NCBI GenBank assembly: GCA_041398225.1 | Contig: JAWKVD010000026.1 | Span: forward strand, 1 to 43,816 | From: JAWKVD01 sp041398225 | Lineage (GTDB): Bacteria > Pseudomonadota > Alphaproteobacteria > Caulobacterales > Hyphomonadaceae | DNA length: 43,816 bases | Direction of reading: 5' to 3' | In this document: positions 15,470 to 23,094 of the stretch, one piece after another | How positions within the stretch are numbered: position 1 is the first letter of the stretch | How the letters are laid out: every line of letters begins with the position of its first letter | The notes under the pieces: model-generated | What the model was told of the DNA's origin: nothing | The model's database searches: none | The model's input: the letters and a program-made list of their open reading frames with translations, nothing else | Translations under genes and position numbers: made by a program

Positions 15470-16789
15470 ATGTTTCGTCGTCGTAAGCGCCGATTCCCGT
15501 TCGCCGCCTACGCCGCTCTGATTTTCAACGCGGCCCTCATTCTGACCCCGTTCATCGCCGCGCGCGCCGCGCTGACCGCCTATGGCGAGCGCGAGCCGAG
15601 CTTCGAGAGCGTGCAGGCCTCGCTGCGCGCCACCCAGTCGGCCATGGACGCCCGCTTCCGCAAGCTGGCCGCCAATGGCGAAGGCACGCCGCGCGAAGTG
15701 TGGGCCGGCTATGTGCGCCAGGCGCTGGAGGCTGACCAGGAAGCCGAGGTGCGCGGCCTTTTGCTGGCGGCGCCGGCGATGCTGGACGGCGACGACGCGC
15801 GCGCCCTGAAGGAACGCATCAACGTGTCGGAGGGTTCGGGCGACGAGGCCGTGATCGAGGCCGCCCTCGCCTATCTGCCCGAAGACGTGCAGGCCGAATA
15901 CGAACGCCGCACCGCATCGGTGCTGGCGATGTTCCGCAACGCCGGAGACGAGGCCGAGGCGGCCGCCGCGGACGCCTCGACGGGCGCCTCAACGGGCGCC
16001 GCCACCGGAGACGCGGCGGGTGAGGCCGGGACGCAGGACGGCGCCTATTACGAGGAAGAGCCGGCGGAGTTCTCGATGCTGGGCGATCTGCGCGATCTTT
16101 CGCTGCAGGCCGCGCGCTGGGTGCGCAATGACGACATCGACATGACCGCGTTCGTGCTGTCGGGCCTCGGTCTGACGCGGGCCGACAAGCAGGCGCGCGA
16201 AGGCGCCTCGATCGTGCTGGCGGCGCTGCGTTCGGATTCGCTGACCCCGGAGTTCCGCGCCTATCTGCAGAAGCGGCTGGACCAGGCCGCGCCGCCGCAA
16301 CGTCTGAAGGCGCAGCTTGAGGCCGGGTTCAACAACGATCTCGGCTATGTGCTGAACGGCGAGGACGTGGTGCGCAAGGCGTTCGAGGACAGCATCGATC
16401 CGGTCGCGCTGGCGGGGCTGACGTCCGATCTGCACGTGATCGAGGAGTTGGCCACCTACACCTCGCGCGACACCTCGATCCACTCGGCGGTGGCGATCCT
16501 CTCCCAGGTCAGAAGCAGCGCCGACCTGTCGCGCGCGCGGCTGATCGTTCAGGCCGGCGGCGACCGCGCGGTGCCGCTGGCGCTGCACGACAGCAGCGGC
16601 CGTTTCCTCGACACGGCGCGGACGGTGATCGAATGGTCGAACCCGCTGCGGATGCAGATGGCCGGCCTCGCCGCCTGCCTCGCCCTGCTGCTGCTGCTGT
16701 CGTTCAACGTGGTGTGGCGGTCGTTCCGCAGGAACGCTCCGGTGCGGCGCAGCGCGGTGTATCTGGTCGAGGAATCGCCGGCGATATAA
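15470..16789 (+). CDS. Protein of unknown function with terminal membrane anchors
   Basis: 439 residues; not recognised. One membrane segment near residues 10-35 (AAYAALIFNAALILTPFIAA) after a basic MFRRRKRRF, and another near 395-415 (MAGLAACLALLLLLSFNVVW). Between them lies a large alpha-helical domain, probably periplasmic, broken at about 163-197 by a low-complexity Ala/Thr/Gly/Asp run (STGASTGAATGDAAGEAG) and an acidic patch (YYEEEP). The repeated helical blocks suggest a TPR-like or armadillo-like scaffold, but no motif fixes this. ATG 15470 is chosen because the frame upstream is not protein-like. Its place between flagellar blocks may mean a motility or envelope role; this is a guess. 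Confidence 0.75.
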   Translation: MFRRRKRRFPFAAYAALIFNAALILTPFIAARAALTAYGEREPSFESVQASLRATQSAMDARFRKLAANGEGTPREVWAGYVRQALEADQEAEVRGLLLAAPAMLDGDDARALKERINVSEGSGDEAVIEAALAYLPEDVQAEYERRTASVLAMFRNAGDEAEAAAADASTGASTGAATGDAAGEAGTQDGAYYEEEPAEFSMLGDLRDLSLQAARWVRNDDIDMTAFVLSGLGLTRADKQAREGASIVLAALRSDSLTPEFRAYLQKRLDQAAPPQRLKAQLEAGFNNDLGYVLNGEDVVRKAFEDSIDPVALAGLTSDLHVIEELATYTSRDTSIHSAVAILSQVRSSADLSRARLIVQAGGDRAVPLALHDSSGRFLDTARTVIEWSNPLRMQMAGLAACLALLLLLSFNVVWRSFRRNAPVRRSAVYLVEESPAI

Positions 16790-16799
16790 GGCGGGGGGC

Positions 16800-17459
16800 C
16801 TAAGCCGCCGGGGTGAGGAAGACCGCCTTGAGGCCGTCGACCATGAACTGGATGGCGAGCGCGGCCAGGATGACGCCGAAGATGCGGGTGATGGCGCCCG
16901 CAATGCTCTCGCCCATCAGACGCATCAGCGGACCGGCGATCAGGAAGGTGACGAGCACCAGCAGCAGGTTCGCGCCGATCGCGGCGACGACGATGAGAAT
17001 GTTGACCGGATCGCCGCCGGCGTTGCGCATGTAGAGCATGGCGGTGGCGATGGCGCCGGGACCGGCGATCATCGGAATGCCGATCGGGAAGACCGAGATG
17101 TCGTCGAGGCCGCCGGAGGCTTCGCCCTCGGCGAGCACCGCGTCGGCGCGGTTCTTCTGACGCTCCTGACGTTTCTCGAACACCATTTCGAGGGCGATGA
17201 GGAACAACAGCGCCCCGCCCGCGATGCGGAAGGCGTCGAGCGAGATGCCGAGATTCTCGAGCAGCCAGGGCCCGGCGAAGGCGAACAGGAAGATCACCAG
17301 CGTCGCGACGATGGTCGAGCGCACCGCCATCTTGCGGGCGAAGGCCGGGCCGTCGCCCTCGGTCAGCGCGGCGAAGACGGGCGCGACGCCGACGGCGTTG
17401 ATCACCACGAAGAAGGTGACGAAGGCCGCAATGGCCTGTTCGATCTGGACTTCGCTCAT
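16800..17459 (-). CDS. MarC family integral membrane protein
   Basis: 219 residues with six predicted membrane segments. The start AFVTFFVVINAVGVAPVFAALT and the internal blocks IPMIAGPGAIATAMLY and RLMGESIAGAITRIFGVILAALAIQFMVDGL are strong MarC/NAAT signatures. A charged loop of about 30 residues (FEKRQERQKNRADAVLAEGE) splits the two halves. MarC proteins were once linked to multiple antibiotic resistance; the link was later withdrawn, and some relatives move amino acids. The transported substrate here is unknown. AAGGGCG sits before the ATG. Convergent with the preceding two-TM protein gene, 10 bp apart. Confidence 0.93.
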   Translation of the reverse strand: MSEVQIEQAIAAFVTFFVVINAVGVAPVFAALTEGDGPAFARKMAVRSTIVATLVIFLFAFAGPWLLENLGISLDAFRIAGGALLFLIALEMVFEKRQERQKNRADAVLAEGEASGGLDDISVFPIGIPMIAGPGAIATAMLYMRNAGGDPVNILIVVAAIGANLLLVLVTFLIAGPLMRLMGESIAGAITRIFGVILAALAIQFMVDGLKAVFLTPAA

Positions 17460-17553
17460 TCGACGCCCTTACGCACGGGAAACTGTCTCGGGCCCCGGTC
17501 GGCGGCGCCCGCGACCGCTTGAGAGCACAAGTCGCGGCGCGTTGCGAGGGGGA

Positions 17554-18390
17554 TCAGCTTCCGCGCAGCAGGGAAAGCAGCGCCTGCGGCGCCTGGTTGG
17601 CGATCGACAGGGTTTCGGAGGACAGGGACTGCTTGACCTGCAGCGCTTTCACGCGCGCGGATTCCAGACCCATGTCGGCGTCGACCAGATTGCTGACGCC
17701 CTCGCCCAGCACGTCCGCGAGGCGGGAGATGAAGGTCATCTGGGTTTTCAGACGCTGGTTCTCGCCCGACATCGTGCCGAGTTCGCGACTGAGATTGGCG
17801 ATCGATTCGTCGATGCGGTCGGCCACCGTCGCGGCCGTGCTGGCCGAGGACAGGTCGACCTGACCGTCGATGGTGAGGATCCCCGCGCCGGGCAGGATGT
17901 TGCGGCCCGACAGGGTGAGCGTCTGGCCGCCGTCGGCGTCGGCGATGAAGGGCGCGCCCTGCGGCTTGGTTCCGTCGAGCAGGTTGGCGCCGTCGAAGGA
18001 GGCGCTGCGGACGAAGGTTTCGATGCGGCTGAGATAGTCGTGATATTGCTGGTTGTAGGCGTCGCGCTGCTGGCTCGACAGGTCTTCGGACTGGGCCTGA
18101 ACGGCGACGTTCTTGAGCTCGATCAGCAGGTTCGACACGGTCTCGCCGGCGGAGATGGCCATGTCGGAGACCGACTCGGCGCGGCCGAGGCTGAGCGTGA
18201 CGGCCTGAAGCGAACTGACCTGGCCGCGCATCGAGGCGGCGGCGAGATACAGCGGGGCGTTGTCGCTGGCGGTGCGGATCTTCTGGCCGGTGGAGACGCG
18301 GGTCTGGCTTTCCTCGAGCTGGCTCGAAGAGCTCTGGAGCTGGCGAAGCACATCCAGCGCGCCGCTCGTATTGACGATCCGATCGACCAT
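17554..18390 (-). CDS. fljJ: Flagellin of the short FljJ type
   Basis: 278 residues, the usual Caulobacter flagellin length. The N-terminal D0/D1 block (ALDVLRQLQSSSSQLEESQ, RVSTGQKIRTASDNAP) and the C-terminal block (NLVDADMGLESARVKALQVKQ, LSIANQAPQALLSLL) are both present, with only a short middle. It begins MVDRIVNTSG rather than the MLSVNTN of the two long flagellins next to it, and so resembles the divergent FljJ flagellin found near the hook. The start ATG 18390 has GGAGG 5 nt upstream. Upstream, on the minus strand, TTAACCAACTCTAACC (18456-18471) is a possible degenerate CtrA-type site. Confidence 0.82.
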   Translation of the reverse strand: MVDRIVNTSGALDVLRQLQSSSSQLEESQTRVSTGQKIRTASDNAPLYLAAASMRGQVSSLQAVTLSLGRAESVSDMAISAGETVSNLLIELKNVAVQAQSEDLSSQQRDAYNQQYHDYLSRIETFVRSASFDGANLLDGTKPQGAPFIADADGGQTLTLSGRNILPGAGILTIDGQVDLSSASTAATVADRIDESIANLSRELGTMSGENQRLKTQMTFISRLADVLGEGVSNLVDADMGLESARVKALQVKQSLSSETLSIANQAPQALLSLLRGS

Positions 18391-18632
18391 TCCGCCTCCG
18401 CAACGCCGTCGGCGAATCGCCCTACTGGCGACCCGGGGCGCGCGGATCGAGATTTGGTTAGAGTTGGTTAACGAAGTGTTGCCGGACCGGGCGGCGGCCA
18501 AGCCGCCTCACTCCCCCGGAGCAGCGTCCGGAGGCCGGGTCGGCCGGGCGATCCGGGCCCTAAGGGCGGGGCCGCGGGATCTTCAGGTGCGGAAGGGCGT
18601 CAGGCCGGAGACGGCCCGGCGCCGGCTTCCGG

Positions 18633-19904
18633 TTACTGGAACAGCGACAGGATGACCTGCGGCGACTGGTTGGCGATCGACAGGGCCTGGGCGCCGAGCT
18701 GCTGCTTGATCTGCAGCGACTGGAGCTTGGCGCTTTCCTTGGCGAGGTCGGCGTCGACCAGGTTGCTGATGCCCTTCTCCACCGTGTCCGACAGGGTGGC
18801 GAGGAAGGAGCCCTGAACGTCGAGGGCCTTGGCCTGCGAACCGAGCGTGGCGAGGCTGGAGTTGAGCGAGGTCATCGCCGTGTCGAGCGCGGCGACCGCA
18901 GCCGTGGCGCCCGTGGTGGAGGCGCCGCCGATGTCGAGCGACAGGAGGCCGTTGAGCGGGCCGGTGCCGCCGACGCGCAGGTCGATGCCGACGATGACGA
19001 GCGTGGAGCTGGGGCGCGTGTCGGCTGCATCGGTCGCGTCGGCCGCCGTCGTGCCGGCGACGCCGTTGATGAAGTTCGAGCGGCGGGCCGTGCCCGAACC
19101 GTCCGCGGCGGTGTTGATCTCGACCGTGAAGTCGGCGGTCGCTTCGGCGGCTGTCGCCTGGTAGCTGATGACGCCGGTCGCGTCGTCGTAGGAGGCCGTG
19201 ATGCGGCCGCCGGTGGCGGCGTTCACGCCGTCGACGAATTCCTGCACCGTGGTGGTGGCGGTGACCTGGAAGGCGTAGGTGTTCGAGCCCTGGGTGATCA
19301 CGACGTAGTCGTTGGCGACCATGTCGTTGTTGGTGGCGTCCCAGGCTTCCGAAGCGTTGACGACCAGATCCGAACGCGACGGCGTGACGGCGGTGGCCGG
19401 CTTGGCCGCGCCGGTGACCGTGGCGACGTTGCCCGCGCCGGTGCCGGTGTCGAGGTCGGAGGTCAGGACCGAAAGGGTCGGCGTGGTGTTGTCGATCAGG
19501 TTGGCGCCGTTGAACACCGCCGTGCCGACGACCGTGTTGATGGTGGCGCGCAGACCGGCGAAGTCGGCCTGCAGCATGTTGCGCTGCTCGAGCGAGAGGT
19601 CGGCGGACTGGGCGGCGACCGCTTTCTCCTTGAGCTGAACCAGAAGGTCGGAAACCGACTTGCCGGCGTTGAGCGCCGAGTCAACGACGTTGGTCGCCCG
19701 GTCGATGCCGTCGCGAACCGCTCCGAGCGAGGAGACCCGCGCCCTCTGGCCCTGGGCGATCGCGAAGACCGCGCCATTGTCCTTGGCGTTCGACACCTTG
19801 AGGCCGGTGCTGATCTTGTTCTGCACCCCCTCCAACTCGGTGTTGGTGGCGTTGAGGTTCTGAAGCGCAACCATCGCGCTGTAGTTGGTGTTGACGCTCA
19901 GCAT
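18633..19904 (-). CDS. Flagellin with enlarged central domain (copy 1)
   Basis: 423 residues, about 150 more than Caulobacter FljK/FljL. D0/D1 N-terminal part to about residue 150 (MLSVNTNYSAMVALQNLNAT, KDNGAVFAIAQGQRARVS), an extra central domain (about 165-315, beginning near VTPSRSDLVVNASEAWD and ending near GTTAADATDAAD), then D1/D0 C-terminal part ending SIANQSPQVILSLFQ. Exported through the flagellar type III system to build the filament. GGAG lies 10 nt before the ATG inside a small possible hairpin (CGGA-GCGAA-TCCG), and a sigma54-like promoter lies 64 nt upstream. Short GC hairpins at 18603-18625 follow the stop. Confidence 0.95.
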   Translation of the reverse strand: MLSVNTNYSAMVALQNLNATNTELEGVQNKISTGLKVSNAKDNGAVFAIAQGQRARVSSLGAVRDGIDRATNVVDSALNAGKSVSDLLVQLKEKAVAAQSADLSLEQRNMLQADFAGLRATINTVVGTAVFNGANLIDNTTPTLSVLTSDLDTGTGAGNVATVTGAAKPATAVTPSRSDLVVNASEAWDATNNDMVANDYVVITQGSNTYAFQVTATTTVQEFVDGVNAATGGRITASYDDATGVISYQATAAEATADFTVEINTAADGSGTARRSNFINGVAGTTAADATDAADTRPSSTLVIVGIDLRVGGTGPLNGLLSLDIGGASTTGATAAVAALDTAMTSLNSSLATLGSQAKALDVQGSFLATLSDTVEKGISNLVDADLAKESAKLQSLQIKQQLGAQALSIANQSPQVILSLFQ

Positions 19905-19967
19905 CGGATTCGCTCCGCCAGTTCAGGTACACGCGCGCCCATTCCGGACGCTGGTCGGAGGTCGCGT

Positions 19968-19983
19968 TTCAAGCGCCGTGCCA
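19968..19983 (-). promoter_or_regulatory. Sigma54-like promoter of flagellin copy 1
   Basis: On the minus strand TGGCACG-GCGC-TTGA matches the sigma54 consensus TGGCACG-N4-TTGC except for the last base. It lies about 64 nt upstream of the start codon, a usual leader length for flagellins. In Caulobacter, fljK and fljL are sigma54/FlbD-dependent, which supports the call; the A in place of the -12 C lowers confidence. Confidence 0.6.
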
Positions 19984-20228
19984 GTTTGAAACACTTAACG
20001 GCGAAGCGAATTTGTTCGGTGTTTTCGGGGGTTTTCAGGTTAACGCAGCGCGCGGCCGGCGCTCGGCGCGCAGGTAAATTCTGCCGCGCCCGGCATTAAT
20101 TGCCCGGCGGCAATGACCTTGGAGGCCGTTCAGGGCTGCAAAAACCGGCGCCGGGAGGATACCGGCGCGGCATAGGGAGGGCCCCGCCCGCGCAGGCGGC
20201 CCGTCAAAAAACCTGGAGGCGGACGGCA

Positions 20229-20254
20229 AGAGCGGACCCCTGGAGGCCCGCTCT
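20229..20254. terminator. Second hairpin between the two long flagellins
   Basis: AGAGCGG (20229-20235) pairs with CCGCTCT (20248-20254); the loop itself holds CCTGGAGG. It lies about 110 nt beyond the flagellin copy 2 stop, as a possible back-up terminator. No T-tract on the minus strand. Confidence 0.4.
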
Positions 20255-20326
20255 CTTTCCCACCATCCCGCCCCGGAGCGACGCGGATGCGTGGCTCGAG
20301 GGACCTGGAGTCGAAAAGCCGTTAGT

Positions 20327-20350
20327 GTCCGGCGGCTTGCGCCGCCGGAC
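20327..20350 (-). terminator. Strong hairpin terminator of flagellin copy 2
   Basis: Arms GTCCGGCGGC and GCCGCCGGAC pair over ten bases; on the transcript the loop is GCAA, a stable GNRA tetraloop. It begins 10 nt after the flagellin copy 2 stop. The bases after it (ACTAACGGCTTTTC) contain only a short T-run, so it may both terminate and protect the mRNA 3' end. Confidence 0.7.
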
Positions 20351-20360
20351 GTCTAACCGG

Positions 20361-21632
20361 TTACTGGAAGAAGGACAGGACCAGCGACGGCGATTGGTTC
20401 GCAATCGACAGGGCCTGGGCGCCCAGCTGCTGCTTGATCTGCAGCGACTGGAGGCGGGCGCTTTCCTTGGCGAGGTCAGCATCAACCAGGTTGCTCAGGC
20501 CGGCTTCGACAGTGTCGGAGAGCTTGCCGAGGAACGCGCTCTGAACGTCGAGGGCCTTGGCCTGCGAACCGAGCGTGGCGAGGTTGGTGTTGAGCGTCGT
20601 CAGCGCCGTGTCGATCGCCGCGACCGCAGCCGTGGCGCCCGTGGTGGAGGCGCCGCCGATGTCGAGCGACAGGAGGCCGTTGAGGGCGCCCGTACCGCCG
20701 ACCCGGAAGTCGTAGCCAAGGACCGTGACCGTCGAAGCCGGACGAGCGTCGGCCGCATCGGTCGCGTCAGCGGCGGTGGTGCCGGCGACGCCGTTGATGA
20801 AGTCCGAACGACGAGCCGTGCCCGAACCGTCCGCGGCGGTGTTGATCTCGACCGTGAAGTCGGCGGTCGCTTCCGCGGCCGTCGCCTGATAGCTGAGAAC
20901 GCCCGTCGCGTCGTCGTAGGAGGCCGTGATGCGACCGTTCGTGGCGGCGTTCACGCCGTCGACGAATTCCTGCATCGTGGTCGTCGCCGTCACCTGGAAG
21001 GAGTAGGTGTTGGCGCCTTGAGTAATCACGACGTAGTCGTTGGCGACCATGTCGTTGTTGGTGGCGTCCCAGGCTTCCGAAGCGTTGATGACCAGATCCG
21101 AACGCGACGGCGTGACGGCGGTGGCCGGTTTGGCCGCGCCGGTGACCGTGGCGACGTTGCCCGCACCGGTGCCGGTGTTGAGGTCAGACGTCAGCACGCG
21201 CAGCGTGGAGGTCGTGTTGTCGAGAAGGTTGGCGCCGTTGAACACCGCCGTGCCGACGACCGTGTTGATCGTGGCGCGCAGACCGGCGAAGTCGGCCTGA
21301 AGGGTGTTGCGCTGTTCCGCAGACAGGTCTTCGGATTGCGCGGCGACGGCTTTCTCTTTCAGCTGCACCAGCAGTTCCGACACCGAGGTGCCGGCGTTGA
21401 GCGCGGAATCGATCACGTTGGTGACGCGGCCGATGCCGTCGCGAACCGCCGCGAGAGCGGAAACGCGCGCGCGCTGGCCCTGGGCGATCGCGAAGACCGC
21501 GCCGTTGTCCCGAGCGCTCGACACCTTGTAGCCGGTGTTGATGCGGTTCTGGACTTCGGTCAGCTCTTTGTTGGTGGAGTTGAGGCTTTGGAGCGCAATG
21601 GCTGCGCCATAGTTCGAGTTCACGCTAAGCAT
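20361..21632 (-). CDS. Flagellin with enlarged central domain (copy 2)
   Basis: 423 residues, the same length as copy 1. The ends differ (MLSVNSNYGAAIALQSLNST at the start, SLVLSFFQ at the end), but the central domain about 165-315 is almost unchanged, with roughly ten substitutions by eye. ATG 21632 is chosen because the GGAG 9 nt before it would otherwise lie inside the coding region begun by an ATG at 21647. The 343-bp leader region up to flaF holds a perfect hairpin at 21661-21679 and no clear sigma54 site; CGGC-ATCGTCCC-CGCC on the minus strand, near 21700, is a weak candidate. Confidence 0.95.
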   Translation of the reverse strand: MLSVNSNYGAAIALQSLNSTNKELTEVQNRINTGYKVSSARDNGAVFAIAQGQRARVSALAAVRDGIGRVTNVIDSALNAGTSVSELLVQLKEKAVAAQSEDLSAEQRNTLQADFAGLRATINTVVGTAVFNGANLLDNTTSTLRVLTSDLNTGTGAGNVATVTGAAKPATAVTPSRSDLVINASEAWDATNNDMVANDYVVITQGANTYSFQVTATTTMQEFVDGVNAATNGRITASYDDATGVLSYQATAAEATADFTVEINTAADGSGTARRSDFINGVAGTTAADATDAADARPASTVTVLGYDFRVGGTGALNGLLSLDIGGASTTGATAAVAAIDTALTTLNTNLATLGSQAKALDVQSAFLGKLSDTVEAGLSNLVDADLAKESARLQSLQIKQQLGAQALSIANQSPSLVLSFFQ

Positions 21633-21660
21633 GACAGTCGTCTCCATTCTGGTTCGTTAT

Positions 21661-21679
21661 GCCGATCGTTTTGATCGGC
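21661..21679 (-). promoter_or_regulatory. Hairpin in flagellin copy 2 mRNA leader, candidate FlbT target
   Basis: Perfect 7-bp arms GCCGATC and GATCGGC around a 5-nt loop (AAAAC on the transcript), about 15 nt upstream of the GGAG ribosome-binding site. In Caulobacter, FlbT binds the 5' leader of flagellin mRNA and lowers its stability. The flbT gene is the second gene upstream here, so this hairpin is a natural candidate; binding is inference. Confidence 0.5.
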
Positions 21680-21975
21680 GACCGCGCCTTTTGCGCAGCC
21701 ATGGCGGGGACGATGCCGGACAGGAATTAACATCCGGTAGGCGGAACCTAGAAATTTCGATTGATCTTCATCGAGTTGCACGGGGAGTCGCACGGGGGTG
21801 CGGGGGCGATCGCGCGGGCGACCGCCATGGGCGCGGAGCCCGACAGGCGACGGGGCGCGATAAGCCGCCCCGACCGCGACGGACGTTGCGGAAAAACGGA
21901 TGCGGGGCCGCGTTCGCGACGGTCGAAAGCGATCGCCGCGCGCCGAACGTGCCGGTCAGATTTTCTGGAGGTGCG

Positions 21976-22368
21976 CTATCCGGCCGCAGCTTGCGGGGCG
22001 GGCTCGCCCGGATTGCCGGGGTTGGACGAGAGGCCTTCCAGGATCGAGCGGTTGATGTCGATCAGGATGTCCATCGACTCATTGTGGCGCAGGACGGCGC
22101 TGGAATGGCGGTCGACGAAGAGCGACAGCGAGATGATCTGGGCGCGCAGGGCGGCGGGAAGCGGGTTGCCCTCGACGGCGCAGTCGGAGGCCATGATCGT
22201 CCACAGGCGGCGATTGTTGGAGAGCGCCTCGGCGCGGCGGCCGATCTCGGTGGTCGGCAGGTTGTCGGCCTCGATCAGGCCGCGGGTGACGGTGGCGAAG
22301 GCGCGCGCTTCGATCTGGCGCGGCGTCTCAGTCCTCGTCGCCGTCTTCTGGTACAGCTTCACCGACAT
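21976..22368 (-). CDS. flaF: Flagellar biosynthesis regulator FlaF
   Basis: 130 residues, almost wholly helical. YQKTATRTETPRQIEARAF, NRRLWTIMASDCAVEGNPLP and LRAQIISLSLFVDRHS are the FlaF family blocks; it ends with a Gly/Pro/Ala-rich tail. In Caulobacter FlaF is needed for flagellin secretion and translation, working against or alongside FlbT. Its first 41 bases overlap the end of flbT in another frame, so the two are translated from one mRNA, probably coupled. Between its stop and flagellin copy 2 no gene is seen. Confidence 0.92.
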   Translation of the reverse strand: MSVKLYQKTATRTETPRQIEARAFATVTRGLIEADNLPTTEIGRRAEALSNNRRLWTIMASDCAVEGNPLPAALRAQIISLSLFVDRHSSAVLRHNESMDILIDINRSILEGLSSNPGNPGEPAPQAAAG

Positions 22369-22753
22369 TCGATAGCAGCCCCTGCTCGTAGGTTAGGAGT
22401 TTGCGGCACCGGGTGAGCGCCTTGTAGTAGTCCGCAGCCATTACATCGCGTGAAATGGACACGCATTCCTTAAGGATTTCCGGCGACCTGACAGCATTCA
22501 TGAACTCGTTCATGCGCAGGACGAACTGATCGTAGGCGGACCCGGCGGCATCCGGGTCGAGATACATCAGCATGATCGGGAAATAGATGTGCTTGGCCGG
22601 GGTATCGACGTCGGCCGGCTGGATGATGTCCTTCTCGCGGAGAATCGAGGCCTTGTTCTGAAGCAGCAGCACGGCGCGACGGTCGCCGTTCTGGAGAACG
22701 GCGCCGTTGACGACGAAGCGTTCGCCCGGCTTCAGCGAAAGTTTGAGCGGCAT
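22328..22753 (-). CDS. flbT: Flagellin mRNA repressor FlbT
   Basis: 141 residues. MPLKLSLKPGERFVVNGAVLQNGDRR, FLLQNKASILREKDI-like ALLLQNKASILREKD and TPAKHIYFPIMLMYLDPD are strong FlbT signatures. Known role in Caulobacter: binds flagellin mRNA leaders and promotes their decay until the hook-basal body is complete. A strong GGAGGA lies 6 nt before the ATG. Together with flaF and the three downstream flagellins on the same strand it makes a compact filament-control block. Confidence 0.95.
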   Translation of the reverse strand: MPLKLSLKPGERFVVNGAVLQNGDRRAVLLLQNKASILREKDIIQPADVDTPAKHIYFPIMLMYLDPDAAGSAYDQFVLRMNEFMNAVRSPEILKECVSISRDVMAADYYKALTRCRKLLTYEQGLLSNVGEAVPEDGDED

Positions 22754-23094
22754 CAGGTCCTCCCGGCGTTCGCCCCGCCCCGGTCGTGGGGCCTCGCCTC
22801 ACGACTATAGTGGGCGTCGCCGCATCCGTCCGTCCAGCTTCTAGGCGGCGTTCCTTAAGCTTTGTTTGCACATGGGCATTGGCGTGGGCATTGGCGGCGG
22901 ACCGGGCGCTTGCGGTCCGGTTGCGGCGGTTTCGGAAGGCGATTTCCGGGGGCCGGGGCCGGCGGCCGCGCACCATCCTGCGCTTGCGCCCTCCCCCTAG
23001 GGCCTCCCCCAACGGCTTCACATGGCGCGCCAAATCCGCTCTAACTGACCCAGACCCGAGACGTGACGGCCAGAGACCGAAGGAACGCGGACGC
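22754..23094. other. 341-bp gene-free divergent region between flbT and the MoxR gene
   Basis: Contains the divergent promoters of flbT and the MoxR ATPase. No clear box or hairpin was found; TTCCTTAAGC near 22852 is only a half-site for CtrA. Frames open through it are not protein-like. Confidence 0.5.

Noticed and set aside
20100..21674. 524-codon + strand frame opposite flagellin copy 2
   Set aside because: Low-complexity Arg/Val/Gly/Asp product without motifs; covers terminators and the flagellin gene on the other strand.
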